DNA from: Neurospora crassa OR74A
Lineage: Eukaryota; Ascomycota; Sordariomycetes; Sordariales; Sordariaceae
Direction: 5' to 3'
Length of the DNA: 64,000 nt
Assembly: GCF_000182925.2 (NCBI RefSeq)
Contig: NC_026502.1
Span: 1,364,001-1,428,000 of the forward strand
The translations under genes were made by a program, and so were the position numbers. The notes below the pieces were generated by a model. It was not told the origin of the DNA, made no database searches, and worked only from the letters and a program-made list of their open reading frames with translations. Positions 10,576-23,877 of this stretch are shown in pieces (positions within the stretch are counted from its first letter, which is position 1; each line of letters starts with the position of its first letter).

Positions 10576-11754
10576 TCAAGCCGCAGTGAGAAGTGCCTCC
10601 TTTCCCTGTTCCTTCAAGGTCTGTCTCACAGCCTTCAACACAACGTGGTGGACGCTTCGTGGCGCGGCCACAAATCCAAAGTTCCCAGTCAGCTTCCTCC
10701 CCTTTGTCAGATCAATCTCCTTTCCATCAACATCCGTAATCATGCCACCAACTTCCTCAAAGAGAAGCATAGCACCAGCATGATCCCAGATCTTCGCATA
10801 TCTATCACGTCTCTTGTAGACCCAGACCGTCATGTTCGCCAACCCAAGGGCCAGGGTCACCCACCTCGGCACCCACCCAAGCAGGTCGGAACCCGGGAAC
10901 TCGACACCGAGCCTCTCGGTAGCCGCCTTGTGTGCATCGTCCACGCCCGATCCTGGAGTGTTCCAGCATGATACCGACCTCAGCCCGGAAACAGTAACGC
11001 CATCCGCATGTCTTTTCAGCGACTCTGAAGCGCACATGGTCAAACCAGAGCCCTGTCCGACAAACAAGGGCCTCACGTACGCCCCGAAACCTCGAACCGC
11101 ATACACGATACACCCTTCCTCGCCATCTTCATCATCATCGCCCTTGAACACGCTCGCATTGCCCACCGGTGCCGTCGCCTTCCTGCTCAGCAACGGACAC
11201 GCCACCACGCTGAGAATTTGCTTCCCACCCTCGAGCAGCGCAACATTGATAGCATACTGCTCACCACACACAAAGGTTTTGGTGCCGTCAATCGGATCAA
11301 AGACCCACGTCCGTCCCGAGTCGGCACCCAGCCCGTCCTTGCCACCATCGCCGCACCGGTCGACGAGCTCGCACACCTGATCCTTGCTTTCAGGCGCACC
11401 CCGCTTCACCACTTCAGCCATCACAGCATGCGATTCATTCTTGTCGTTGCTGGATGAGGAGACCTCGTCAACGCACTCGTGAATGACATCATACACGCGC
11501 TGCAGTAGGTCGGGGTTGTCGCGCAGGGCGGCAGCGGACTCCTCGCCTACGAAGCTATCGGTGGGGAAAGAGGAGGAGAGGACCTTGGTGAGGTAGGCCT
11601 GGATGGCAAAGTCGGCTACGGTGACGGGAGAAAGGTCTTCGGCTTTCTCGATGGTCCCCTTGTTGGCGGATGCCAGCACGTGTTTGGAGATGCGGGCGGC
11701 AAGTTGGATAGTTGGGATGGCGATGGAGATTTCTGTTGCGTATGGCGTATCCAT
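10576..11754 (-). CDS. MET22: 3'(2'),5'-bisphosphate nucleotidase
   Basis: 392 aa, single exon. It removes the 3'-phosphate from PAP and PAPS in sulfate assimilation, and is the lithium- and sodium-sensitive target known in yeast as Hal2/Met22. The metal-dependent phosphatase (inositol monophosphatase fold) motifs are all present: VTVADFAIQ (44-52), GEES (70-73), WVFDPIDGTKTF (150-161) with the paired metal-binding Asp residues, and WDHAGAMLLFEEVGG (323-337). It is somewhat longer than the ~357 aa yeast enzyme, through acidic and Ser-rich inserts near residues 98-145 and 205-213. It is cytosolic. The start MDTPYATEI matches the usual N-terminus just before the first helix. It is convergent with the small gene at 9866-10422. 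Confidence 0.92.
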   Translation of the reverse strand: MDTPYATEISIAIPTIQLAARISKHVLASANKGTIEKAEDLSPVTVADFAIQAYLTKVLSSSFPTDSFVGEESAAALRDNPDLLQRVYDVIHECVDEVSSSSNDKNESHAVMAEVVKRGAPESKDQVCELVDRCGDGGKDGLGADSGRTWVFDPIDGTKTFVCGEQYAINVALLEGGKQILSVVACPLLSRKATAPVGNASVFKGDDDEDGEEGCIVYAVRGFGAYVRPLFVGQGSGLTMCASESLKRHADGVTVSGLRSVSCWNTPGSGVDDAHKAATERLGVEFPGSDLLGWVPRWVTLALGLANMTVWVYKRRDRYAKIWDHAGAMLLFEEVGGMITDVDGKEIDLTKGRKLTGNFGFVAAPRSVHHVVLKAVRQTLKEQGKEALLTAA

Positions 11755-12817
11755 TTTGTATTGTATTTGTTTTCGTGCCTTTTTTATCTATGCAGAACAG
11801 AAGTCCTCTAGAGTGACAAGGGACATATGGCACCAGCTGGGTGATGACGGGAGTGGTGTATTGTTGCTATCGGATGAGATGACACAAATTCTGAGCGAGG
11901 TTGAAATTCGGTAGAGCGCTTACGCATTGAGGCCCCACTCTTGATAACTGCTGTGCTCCTTCCCGTTATACTGGAAACTGGCTCTGGAATGGGAACATCA
12001 CCTGACTCCAACAAGGATCGGGGCTGCCACTAGCTAGGAATCAAGCACAACAACTCGATCGAACACAGAAGGCGCACCAGCATCTCAGTGAGTTCCAATT
12101 TCTCATTTCTTCCTCATTGTGCCACCGCCATCTGCGGCTAGTGACTTCCTCACACAAGGCAGCAAGGATGGAAACTACAAGGAAGTTCCAGACACAAGAA
12201 ACGTCACGTCTTCTCTTTCAACGGTTCAAGCCCACATCCTCATGATTGTGTGCCAAAGTAGACGGTTATAGCATTAAAATCATATTCTAAGTTATCCAAG
12301 GAAACCGTGAGTGATATAAGTACAAGCAATAGACTATTAAATAACAATGAGTGAAAATGGTTCAACTTTTTCCTGGGTTCCAAAGGTCGAACGGGCAACT
12401 GTCCTCTGCGGACTACCGACGCCGTGGCAGATAGAGAGACAGGGGCAATACACGGACAAACAAGAGTGAGGGTGGTGTGTGTATGGGGAGGGTGACATGT
12501 ATTAGGTATTGACAGCGTATGTCTTCTTTTAACATCCTCGCTAGCAAGACGCGGTCCTTATAGAGTCCGCCTAGCAAAGGACATTGTCATGACCATCTAG
12601 GACGTGACGTCGTAAACCATAACAGTCGTGAAAGCCCGTCAGCCGGCCCTTCTCAACTGGCCCTTTCCTCTCTACGTCATCCCAACCTTCAGGCCTGCAA
12701 GACCGTGTATACCTGAAGACCAAGACTTTCAGCAAATCGAAAAGTGAGCAAGCTTGCTAAGGCCTGACCAGGCCATTGGCGTAAGTGGTTGCCCATATAG
12801 CTGTAAAAAATAAATAG

Positions 12818-12852
<35 letters not shown>

Positions 12853-13762
12853 GTATCCCAAAATCTCTCATCTCTTCCGTGTCTTCTCTTTTTTTGTGGT
12901 ATCCAATCATCGTCATCATTTCGGGTATATGCAGGCTCATGAACCGAGGAATTGTCGCCCGAATCCTCTGAACCAAAGCCAATGCGAGGCGTCAAAAACC
13001 AAAACCATGGTCTTTTGAGCATTTGGAAAGTCCACCACATGCTATCCGAGACCAGCAGCGCAACAGGCGCTTGCAAAGAAAGCCAAAATCTCAAAAAAGC
13101 CCTTCCGATACGCTAGATGGTGGCCAGATGCAAAGATATTACAAGTCGCTTTAAAGATTGGTGATAAAAGGGAGGCGGAGCGCCCATGTTGTCGATAAGG
13201 CAAATCAGGAATGCCGCGCTTTCTCCAGAAAGGCATTTGAAACACCGATCAAGAAGTTGTTGTCCGTCATCTCAGCTTGCAATCAAAAGACTCATAGTTG
13301 AAATCGTGTCGAGTACCCAGGACCAACACTTTTCAAAAGTAAGCGTGTGACGCTGAGGAGGACGACGAGACGGCCGCCGTAGACGCATTTGGAACTGATG
13401 TTGAGGCTTGAACTTTGGGATCTGAGGCCTGGGAGACGTTGAATCATGCCGATGCAAATAGTACGAGATGGACCAAAAGATTAGAGGATGCCGATATCCC
13501 AACACAACTGCCACATCAAGATCCATCAATTGATGATTTGTTAGTAAACGAGGCGGTGGGCGGAGCTTTAGCGGCCCAGATTGGAGAGGCCTCGTCTCAG
13601 CAGATCGACGACATCCAACTACCGCTGCATGGTGAGACAATGCATGGGCCCAAAGGTTAGAAAAGTGGCAGCTCCGTAAAAGAGGCCATAAATCAGACAT
13701 CACAAAATGGTCTTCCGTAAGCATTGCCAAGGCGGCGGAGAGCTTGTTTCTAGATTCCAATC
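11755..13762. other. intergenic, 2.0 kb
   Basis: Holds the upstream region of the nucleotidase gene and the 3' region of the RNA-binding protein gene. A 29-nt A run lies at 12820-12848. A plus-strand frame at 13415-13660 is open but too weak to call. No RNA gene seen. Confidence 0.5.
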
Positions 13763-15912
13763 CTACTGGAATCTTGAAGAGGCGGACGTTGCCGCTCCGC
13801 GCGTACCATTGTCGGACGAATCTGTTGTTGAGTTGTCAGTAATGATTATCTCGTGAAGATCAAGACAGAAAGGCTCTAGACTTACCACTGTCACGCTGCA
13901 TGTGACCATTGGTGCGTCCCCGTCCGGCAAAGCCGATGCTCTCACCCCAGTCACCACTGCTCGGTCCATGAGGTTGACGCTCCGGAACGCTGCGAGTGCT
14001 GTTTCCATTCAAAGGAGAGCGTTGGCTCCCAATTGCGCCAGGAGTCTCTCTGGGCCTGAGGCGGTTGGCGTTGAAGGGCTCGCTCAGCGACAGGGAACCA
14101 AGATCCGAAATCAATAATGAGGTGTCCTTGTTGGAAGCTGCTCCAGGTGTGGTTGGCGTGGTCATTACGCTGTTAGGTCCACCGAGGCTGGCGCTATACT
14201 CGCCATACTGAGCAATGCTGGAGCTGTGAAGGCTGCTCTGTGGGAAACCAGAAGCTGAGAGCGAAGGGCTGGGTGTATATGATCGCAGGTCCGCGAAGGA
14301 CTTGACACCGCGTAACGCGTTGATGCCGCCATCGGGGCTGTCAGGAAGCTCCAGAGTCGGGCCGTGTCTGCCCTGTCTACCCAAGGTAGCAAACTGACCG
14401 GGAGCATTGGCACGGGACTCGGCAAAGTCAATGGTGGCGGCACGGCTAAGACCACGACGGTGAGCATCAGCCGACACACCAGGGGAGATGTGCATAGGAG
14501 GCGCCATGCTCGCCAAGGTGGCAGTGGCCGTGTCCTTGATGACGTGCAACTGGCGGGTAGGACCTTCGCCAACTGAACGATGCTCAAGACCCATGTTGTG
14601 AGCCAAAATGTGAACGGTACGACGCTGCTGGGGGGTAATGCTGGCAGGGAAGATGATGATCTCACGGTTGGGATCATTTCGGAAGAGAGTCAACTCGGTA
14701 TAAAACTTGAGAGTTTCGGGGTTGTTGAGGTCAACATCTCCTGTAACATCATCCTGGTTAGAGTTTGGCGGCAAAAGATCGCGGCGAGACGACTTACGCA
14801 ACGGCGAGTTGCGAGACCTGCTAGTGTGAGCGGCATTCAAGGAGTGCATGGAAGACTGGGAGTGCAGGGCAATGGGCTGGTGTTGCTCCTCCAGCTGGCC
14901 GCGCTTCTCCCTCTTCTCGCGCTCGATGCGCTCTCTCTCGTGCTCAGGGAGCATCTTTTTGTACTCCACCCTCAACTTTCTACCTTGAACCTCGTAACCA
15001 TTGAGCTGCTCGATGACGGTCTGGGTATCCAGGGGGCTTTGAAAGTTGGCAAAGGCAAGACCACGGAAAATGCCGTTATCAAAGTGGTAGTTGAAGGCAT
15101 AAGGCTGGGGAAGGCCAAGGTCGGTCATGATTTGGGTAAGCATCTCCTTCCTCACGTTGAAAGGAATGTTCTTGATGACAATGGCGGTAGGGATGAGGTC
15201 GCTGCCGAGGGTCTTGGAATCATGGCGAGGGTCGTACATGCTGCCGGGATAGCCATGGCGGTCGCCTGCGAAGTTGCCATCGCCGTTCAGAAGACCCACG
15301 GACTGGCCAAAAGTGGAAGAGTATTGTGTCGAAGGGGTGTTGAGAGCATGGCTTCCAAGGCCATTTTGTTCGGACATCCATTCCTAGAAACCAGCGACAG
15401 AACCACGGTCAGCAAACATGCATCGTACATACATGGCAGGTAGTGAGAAAGATAGCGGACAGGAGAAAGGGGCAGGGAGAAAAGGGTTGGTGATGGTGCT
15501 GGATGTGCTGTAGACTAAAGATGAAACGAACCGTGGGGAGAGCCCGACGACCGCCATTGCGCACCCTATTGTCGCCCAAAGCGCCATTCACAGTGTTTGC
15601 GCCGGCGTTATAAGCCCAAGCCTGGTTGTTTCCATTGAAGCTGTCGGTCGCGAAGGCAGCAGCAGGTTGTAGCCTGTTGTGTCGGAAGGCGGCGTTGTCG
15701 TAGGAAGCGAAGCGATCGTCGGCGGCGGCGGCGGCGAAGAGGGCAGCAGAAGGCTGGCCGATGGCCTCCATCTGCCGCTGTGTCATGCGACTTACGCCCG
15801 TAAGGCCGACGGCGGTGTTGTAGCCCGGCCGCGAAGAGCCGGGGGAGCGGTTCGCGTTGTTCATGGGGTAGGCGGAGGGAAAGTAGCCCGAGATGTCTGG
15901 CTGTGGATTCAT
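13763..15912 (-). CDS. PIN4/Cip-like RNA-binding protein with RRM and R3H domains
   Basis: Minus-strand join of 15912-15532, 15383-13886 and 13821-13763, giving 645 aa. All three junctions keep frame (exon 1 ends ACG|GTTCGT; the last donor is AGTG|GTAAGT). Exon 1 supplies a 127-aa Gly/Asn/Ala-rich N-terminus (MNPQPDISGY). An RRM lies at about 192-269 (TAIVIKNIPF as RNP2-like strand, GLAFANF as RNP1-like strand), followed by a charged EREKREKR helix. An R3H domain lies at about 344-411 (FYTELTLF to RTVHILAHNMGL). A long Ser/Thr/Pro-rich tail follows. In yeasts, relatives (Pin4, Cip1/Cip2) act in mRNA-linked stress and cell-cycle control, and the tail is a likely phosphorylation region. It is probably cytoplasmic. 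The upstream region exceeds 6 kb, typical of heavily regulated fungal genes. Confidence 0.85.
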
Positions 15913-18900
15913 CTTTTTCTTTCTCCTTTTTGTTTTTCTTGGGGTTCCTCCAAGCAAAGTTGTTGTGAGGAGGCGGCCGAAACAACTGGTGCGGGAGAGA
16001 GACCAGCACAGACCAGCAAAACCAAGCCCGGACTTTAGAAAATCTCCAAAGGTTGTGGTTGTTGTTGACCTGACTGACTCCGGGGAGGGTGGTCGAGAAA
16101 AGAGGGCCGAAGGGGGTGGTAGCTTCGGACGAAAAGACACGGACACGGACTGGACCGAGACTGGACGATACTGGATTTAAGGCCAGGCGGTTGGGAGTTG
16201 GGGTTAGACTGATGTTGATCGGACCAGGAAGCGCCGCGTTCTGCGAAACAAGCGCTGGGCGTGCAGACGGTGCAGGTGTCAGGGAGACAGACGGGGAGGC
16301 ACCGGAGGTTATAGGGAGACAGGACAAACTGGCGAGCAGCTGAAGCCAGGTTTTTTTCTGTGCTGGTGCAATGCCACTCAGGCCTGGCGGATGCGGATGG
16401 GCGGAACTCGATTGCAGATTTCTCGTAGAGTGGAGAGGGGCGTGATTTTCCAATGACGCGGAAGAGGGCCGCTGCAGCTTCCCAGCAAGTGTGGAAGTGG
16501 AAATGGACGAGTGGACGACGCCGGCAGACCAGACGAGAGGGAAATCTTTATGTAGGATGGAGAGCCCCCCTACTAAAGAGCCGAAGTTGAAAAAGTTTAT
16601 GAAAAAGAAAAAAAGAAAAAGGGAAATGCCGAAAATCCACAACTGTGCACCGCGAAACAATGCACGAGCTCGACTCGGGCAAACTGGTCCAGACAAACAA
16701 AAAAGGCAGCAACTCCAGGCAACGGGCCGTAACCAGATCGAGTGTTGCCAGATGCAACAACGGTTGTTGTGTATATATGCGTGGTGTATGCGTGTGTGCG
16801 CGCGCGTGTGAGTGCGCTTGATGTCTGCAATGATCGTTCACGTCGTCCCGTCTAAGTAGATAGCTCTATACGTTGTTATCGTCAAACAGTCGTAACAACG
16901 TCGGTCGAAGTTGTTGTTGTTGTTGTTGTAGTATAGTAGCGATGTTGACAATGTTGACGATGATGCTGACGGTAACGTTGGTTGGTCGGATCCAAGAGCT
17001 CCAACAGGACGGGAGAGGGGGGACAAGGAGAATAACTAAACGTATGTACGTAGTGTGGTGAATGGTGAGTTGGAGATAGACCCGACGGGGAGATCCAGGT
17101 TTCTTGGATCGGGTACGGTACGACGCCGAAATGTAAAGAGAAGCGGGGGGGTCCGTGGATTGAATGGGCGGCAATGCCGACAAGAAAGACGGACGAGGAG
17201 AAGCAATCCAAGCACACTAGAGGTAGTAGTAGCGTAGTGAATGAAAAGAACAGAGGAGTTTTAAATCGACCGGTGCTAACTAACGAAATTTCCTTGATGT
17301 CCTTCCTGCAAGCGCACCTGCTTTTGTTTTTGGAATTCGGAGGCAACTTGTCTTGATGCCGGGTTATGGAGCTCGTACCTGTTCGACGGTGGGACAGTGA
17401 CGAGGGACCCGGCGAGGACCCTGACGAGGGGGAAAGTTCAAATCCCGTCTAAGTTTATTCTACCACACTAGTGAGAATAAGGTAAGGTCTCAACTCGACT
17501 ACCTTCCTGCTTGTTTCTGTCAATCTTAACAGTGCTCAACTGCACTGTAACTTCACGCCTTGATGAATGCTTTCAATGCGAATGCATGCCCTGCAGCACT
17601 GCAGCCCGAAAATCGACTTTAGAAAAAACGAAACACCAAAGAAAGGCAGACGGGATATCTGGATGTGGCAGCGCGGCGGCCCCTACCGTGCGTGCCTTGC
17701 GTGAGTGCGTGCACCTAGAAGGTCCAGCCAGATAGAGGGCCCCCTTCCCATGAATAAGGGACAACAACCTGCGGTCTGATGATCCCCAGTACATCCTTTT
17801 CTGTACAGACACCGGGATCCACCAAAGTGGCCCCATCTGTCTAGCGCTAGAAGGATGGACTGCCGCCTTGGCGCCTCCTGGGGCGGCTGCCCTCCCGCCA
17901 TCCGCCGGGCATCACCCAGCATGCGTGTTATCCAATCGCTTTCTTCATTTAGGTTGCGCTCCCGCTAATCTTGTCAATCACTCGCGGAACACTTGCGATG
18001 CCCATCACCACGCGTGCCTCATCAAAGACACCATGCTGTCCATCACGGCCCATCTGTATCGTCCCGAATTATGAGCACGCTACAGAGAACTCGCATTGTT
18101 TTTCGGGACTGACGGCCTTGTCCTGGGTCAAGTGGCATACAACAGGCACTACCCGGTGATCCGTGTCGGTGGAGGCATCCACTTCCTACAAAGACTGTTA
18201 TTGCACTATCAGTCTCATCACCCTTTCCATGCAAAATCAGTTTCCTTCCTATCTACCTGAGCCCCTTGTCCCTTTCTTGCCTTCCCCCTCTTGCCCCCTG
18301 GCAGGTCGGACCCGATGGGATGCGCTCCCAAAGTTGCCAGAGGCAAGAATCCCACATGACGGCCGGGCTCTCTCCTCTTCTGTCTCGCTGAGTCTGCAAC
18401 TGCGTACGGCTAGCGGCTACAGGAGATGCGAACCTACTGGCATCGTGTGCGCGGATATCACCATGATGAGATGGAGTTCATCTGGGGCCTAAACCCCTGG
18501 GCGATCGAGCTCTTGTGGAGGCACCTTGAAATTATTCTCGTTTATTTTGGGCTTCTCCTGTCGCTGCTTTGTTGGTCTTTGTTAGGCCCTTGGCCTGAAG
18601 AGGCAACAAGGCTTCAGAAAGGTGAAAGGGGGGAAATCGCCATGTAACGCTAAGCACGACAGCCAAGATTCGCGACGACGAGGTCTTACCGGGGTGATGA
18701 GGAGCCAGAGCCCAGCGACTTCTCAAAGAAGCTTCCATTCGATCCATGGCTATGGAGCCGTACACATGGCCCTGCTACCTCTACTTGCGAGTCTTGGTGC
18801 TACTGCGTACATAATATAGGGTGTACCACGCTGGAGATGCCACGATCCCGCCTTTTGGTTTCTTCTCCACACCCGAATCGGCTACCGTCCCCTAAATTCT

Positions 18901-21900
18901 AGCGAGCAGCCGGTGCAACGCCGTTTTGTTTATCACAGGGTCGACATTGGGGGACGGTTAAGAGCATGTATCACCGGTGTCAAGGACCTTGCCCCCGTCG
19001 GCCGCCTCACGCTCACCGCGCATTCATTGACTCGCCGTGGCGTGCCTTCTGCGAGAAATCTCCCACAGATCTGTGTTTCTGACCTAACCGGTCACCCGGT
19101 CTTTCTTATCCGTGCTCCCGGGACCGGGGATCCATTGCCGAGTGGGGACCTGCTGGCCGGACCCCTGACAATCGAGTCCTGACGCCCTCGCAAGAAATTG
19201 CAAGCCAAGCGGTGCTCATGCTGAGATGGTGAAAAAGGGGTTATAATCAAGACTCATGAAGAGGAGAAAACTATTGCTGGACGAGATAGATTAATATGCC
19301 ATCGTGGGGTCACGCTTGGCAACGCTTGGCCATGGCTTCATGGCTGCCGAACCGGGAGAAAATGTGGGCTATTTTTGAGACAGAGATGGTTCATAGGTTG
19401 CAGCAACCTGCAATATGGAACATCACTGTATTTTACGGACACAGTCATTGTTGTGACAGTTGCCACAAGGTCAGGTTTCGATATCGCGGTGCGGCCGAAA
19501 CATGGAGTCAAGAATGATAGCAACGACAATACTTTGCTTATGTCCACGCCATATACTGGCTGACCGCTCGTTTGCAGAAAAAATCGTTTGCAATGATCCC
19601 CAGTTCAGAAATACGCTTAAGAATTTGAATGCTACATGTAACCGTAAAACGGGACGCTATTAGTCCTCAAGTTGTTGAAGCGGTCAACAACTCTCGAGGC
19701 TGACTTTGAAGCAGAAAAAAGACATGGTAGAAAAGCATCGGTCGGAACGGAAATATTCTGGCGTCGTATGCAGGTCGGTTTTTTAGCCCTGTGCCTGACG
19801 TTTTTAATCTGGGCTTGTGGGGAAAGGGGACAGACACCCTTGACGATTTTGGCCCCCTTTTCATACCCCATGCCGGGTTGCTCTGTAATGCTGTTACTGC
19901 CTCCGGCGGCTGTCCGCCTGCTCCCGCCAGATGACCGAATCCGCTAGGCCTGTCCCAACGGTGTCGTCCAAGAGCGTTTGGTTCACCACCCTTGACTATT
20001 CCTCCTTTTGCGCCTCAATTCCTCATCATTGACGGCCTAGAACCGCTGGTTCGAGAAACAGAGTTGGCTCGATGATCGACGATATGTGTTGTGAGCGGTG
20101 CCATTGCACCAGCTCTATTGCCTCACTTAATACGTCGAGACGTTTTCCCAGCTCAGTTTCCAGACAACTTAGTTACCTAATAGACCCTTTCACCCCGCCG
20201 CCTCCCTCCGTCGTGTTTGATGACGGAAGGTACGAAAAACCATGGATGCAGATGCCCCTGACTATTGGTCACGGAAAGATGCAAAACCCCGGGTTCCCAA
20301 GGATAAAAATATATGCCGTCTCTTATCGACAGCCGCATTGAGAAACCACCGTGATTGAGGCAGGTGGCTTGGGTCCAATCATACATAGTCAGCCTCTCCG
20401 TCAGGCGAGAACTTCGACGACGGCCAAAATACCGGTTGATACCGGATCCTCTTGGAGGTCGATGAGGCTACAAGTTCTGATGCTTCCATTAGTTGGTGAT
20501 CCCTAACTGATCTCAGCTCTTCTGGCAAACAGCCGGCAAGACAGGGCGATGCTTAGGTAGTTTGTTGCAGCGAAGAGTGACGCATGCGCACCGCACGTCG
20601 CAACCCGCTCTTCAGTTTATTGTTCACAGACGGGCTCTCATTGGCGCTTGCTCGTTTCTGCGCCAAGACCAGTTTATTGACGACGACTGGACGGCCAACC
20701 TTTTGTTCCAGACACGCTGCTTTTTAAGGGATGAGGAGGACCGCCCGGCGAATCGGGAATGCGAATGGGCATCGCTTCTTTGACATTTCAGAAACGACTC
20801 GAACGGGCCGTGCAGCCCGAGGAACATACGTAATGTAGAACCAATCATGTCTTATACGTAGTGAGTCTGCGCCGTCTCGCGACTCTGCGGTCGGCCGTTG
20901 GCATGTTTTTTTGTATTAGTTGGTTGATCCTGTACCTCACTCACAAGTTGCAACCGCATACCAACTGCTTGTCCGTCGCAGCGCAACGGCCGGTGGTCTC
21001 TGAGCGAGAGCTGCCATTAGCAAGAGTGTCGTCCAAACTTGATGCGCAATATCAGACTGCGTTGCACCACGTTGGACAGACATGTTGCATAGGTACCTCT
21101 AGATTTGGAAAGTCTCACAAAAGCCTAGCCACCAGGTAGCGAAAGGCCTAGGTATAACGTTTTGAGACATTGGGACAAGGAAGGCTGACTGTCCATCCCG
21201 TCTATACCCCGCATTACGGTGTGACGCCAGTGCTTCACCTTGCCGGCCGATCCCGTTGCAAGCAACCCCGCACGTGTCCCGCTCCGTACCGCAGTCCGTC
21301 AATCCGTCCGAAAAGGATGGGGCTTCCTGACCGGGGGCGGTAGAAACTGTGGAGCCTTCTACGTCAAAAATCCACTGCGGTATCGCGAGCTTCACGACTG
21401 ATGTAATTACTGTAATTTTCAGATATGCAAAACTATTAATACTATGTATAAAAGGACATGATGGACATACAGTAGGTACCTGTGTATAAAGTGGTGATTT
21501 AGCGGAGGCCTCTCACCAGCCTATTCTATCCCAAAGTAATCCCTAACCCTAGCTCACCCTACTTCTTTGTAACAAACCTTTACGCGGACCTCTTGGTTAG
21601 CTCACAGAACATAACATAGTCTAGTATGTGTTTTGGTAAATTACTTCTATACCCGCTGGAAATGGAAATGAACAAGAATTCTCTTTGTTTGTATAAACAT
21701 GGTTGTGACAAACCGGTCTGTCGCTCCCGGTAGGAATCGCCGAAGGGATGCCCGGCCACGACGAGCGGGACCCCTCCGCCGACCCGCCCCACCTTCCCCA
21801 GATTGAGCGCAGCATGCATCCCGCCTGCCGTCATCGAACCAGCTCGAACTTATTCAATCACCTAATCAGCGTACATTTGCACCATCCTCCATCACTTGTC

Positions 21901-21991
21901 TCTCGCTACACTTGGACCTTGCTGAACATCCCTTTGAAACCAAAGCATAAATAAAGCAACAAGAATCACAACAGCAGAAACTGAAAACAAG
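15913..21991. other. long intergenic region, 6.1 kb
   Basis: No supported gene. The part to about 17.35 kb is pyrimidine-rich on the minus strand, with a GTT microsatellite at 16909-16929, consistent with promoter and long 5' UTR of the RNA-binding protein gene. From 17.4 to 21.9 kb I found only short frames without family resemblance. A tRNA B-box-like GTTCAAATCC near 17437 lacks a matching A box. Confidence 0.5.
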
Positions 21992-22879
21992 ATGGCGGTT
22001 TTCTCGCTCCCGTCCGGACGGACCATCTCGTACGAGCTCACTTACTCCAATGAACCCACCCGACCCACCGTCCTCCTCTCCAACTCGCTCGCCTCCCAAT
22101 ACCACTTTTGGGACCACATCGTAGAACGCCTCCACAACGCCGGATACCGCGTTCTGCGTTATGATCACCCCGGCCACGGCGCCTCTGGCGTGCCCGACAA
22201 TCTCTCATCCACCACTTTTGCCTCTCTTGCCGAAGACGTCTACGCCCTTCTAACCAGCCCAGACGTCGCCACTGCCTTCCACGGCCACCACTCCCCAGAT
22301 GCCGCTTTTACCCCTTCACTACACGCCTGGATCGGCGTCTCCATGGGTGCTGCTCTTGGCGTCGTCTTTAGCAGTCGCTACCCTGGCGTCGTCCAGAGAC
22401 TCGTCATCTGCGACACCATCTCTGCTTCACCCAAGAACGCCGGCGTGTCTGATGCGTTAGGACCCCGTGTGGCTGCCGCCAGAGAGCACGGATCTATGGA
22501 GAAGGCCGTGGTCGAGACTATGGACCGCTGGTTTGGACAAGACTGGATCAAGGCCAACCCAGCCGAGGCGGAGCGTGTGCACTTATTGATGAAGCAGACC
22601 AGCCTGGATGGCTTCGAGACCTGTATTGCCGCCCTTAGGTCGGATTCGTTCGATATACGACCCTTGATATCTGGGCTTGGAAACTGTGTCCAGCGTGTGC
22701 TATTTGTGGTTGGCGAGAAGGATGCCGATCTACCCGAGAAGATGAAGGAGCAGCGGGATGCTTGCCCGGAAAACCTGAAAGCCGAACTTAAGGTCATCCC
22801 AAATGCCGGGCATGTGTCCTTTATTGATGGGAAGGAGGACTTTTTGAAGGCTGTGATGCCATTCTTGGGCGAGAACTAG
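21992..22879 (+). CDS. alpha/beta hydrolase, 3-oxoadipate enol-lactonase-like
   Basis: 295 aa, single exon, cytosolic. It has a full alpha/beta-hydrolase fold with a nucleophile elbow GVSMG (115-119, Ser117), an acid residue after the GEKDADLP turn (about 250) and a catalytic His in NAGHVSF (about 272). RYDHPGHGASG (56-66) is the conserved loop after strand 4. The overall layout most resembles bacterial PcaD-type 3-oxoadipate enol-lactonases, which open a lactone in aromatic ring breakdown, but many fungal members of this group act on other esters, so the substrate is not established. The gene stands alone, with no aromatic-degradation partner nearby. The start lies in a good context (AAGATGG). 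Confidence 0.82.
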   Translation: MAVFSLPSGRTISYELTYSNEPTRPTVLLSNSLASQYHFWDHIVERLHNAGYRVLRYDHPGHGASGVPDNLSSTTFASLAEDVYALLTSPDVATAFHGHHSPDAAFTPSLHAWIGVSMGAALGVVFSSRYPGVVQRLVICDTISASPKNAGVSDALGPRVAAAREHGSMEKAVVETMDRWFGQDWIKANPAEAERVHLLMKQTSLDGFETCIAALRSDSFDIRPLISGLGNCVQRVLFVVGEKDADLPEKMKEQRDACPENLKAELKVIPNAGHVSFIDGKEDFLKAVMPFLGEN

Positions 22880-23877
22880 AGGGTCACTGCCGGACAGTGG
22901 GAACACCTGGTGCTAATGGCGGCTGTAATGACTCGAGTTTGGTGATAGAACGGTGATAGCGCTGGACTTCCCAAAATCCGAACCACCATGTTACTCCGGC
23001 ATCACACTTTTGAGCAAAGTGGAAAGGCTGACGACGAGCATATGATACAGATTTAGAGATAGCATAGAAACGACAGAGCTACTTGAATTACTCTACGGAA
23101 CCCATCATAGTACGTGTCTAACCCGGCGTGCCAAGTTGCTTCGTTTCATGGGAGCCGTCCATACTGCCCCGGTGGCGCCGTCAATCTTTGCTGACTGATT
23201 TGCTCAGAGGCGCATTGTCAGAAGCCCTCCTTTCATTCCAGTTCATTGGCTGAAGCCGAGTCTTTGTCTCTTCTTTTTTCTTTCGTTTCTGCTTGACAAC
23301 CCGCGTGGAAGTTCTCCATGTTCCGCGTGGCGCACCTTTCAAAAAAAAAAAAAAAAAAAAAAAAAATATCGAGACAAAGAACACACTCGAGCAGCGAGGT
23401 CTATTTCTGTTGGACATGCGCCATCCCAAAGCTTCTTTGATCTCTACCCATTATGCAACCTGGAAGCTCACCAGAAGAACATCATATAATCAATATTCCG
23501 GACGTTCTGACTCTGGAATCCTTATGTTGTCAGCTCCACGCTACCTGTTAGAAATCCGAGCGCCCTCCTCCAACCTTTTTTCACTGCATCCCCGGTTTTC
23601 ATCGCATCTGGCTATAGTCTGATTTTTAGTCATGCCATTACCAACAGGCTGGATACTGTAGTTATTTTTGCTCCTCCGATTTGTCTATCTACTGTTTATT
23701 GTTTCTGTTGGTCAATACAATTCAACAGCCCATTCTGCAGAACACTTGAAGAAAACGCTTCTTTCCGCGCTTTCAACCAACAAGCTCGCCAATCCTCTTT
23801 CTATTCCTTATAGACCTTCAAACCCACAAACTGAACGAGCGCTCAACTCAACAAGGACACACAACAGTCCAAACAAG
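22880..23877. other. intergenic, 1.0 kb
   Basis: Holds a 26-nt A run at 23341-23366 and the CT/CA-rich leader of the next gene. The frame of that gene is open upstream to 23668, but the ATG at 23878 (ACAAGATG) is the better start. Confidence 0.5.

Noticed and set aside
13415-13660. Plus-strand 81-codon open frame antisense to a 3' region
   Set aside because: Protein-like composition but no start context, splice partner or family match.
17400-17460. tRNA-like B box GTTCAAATCC
   Set aside because: No A box at the expected distance and no cloverleaf stems could be drawn.
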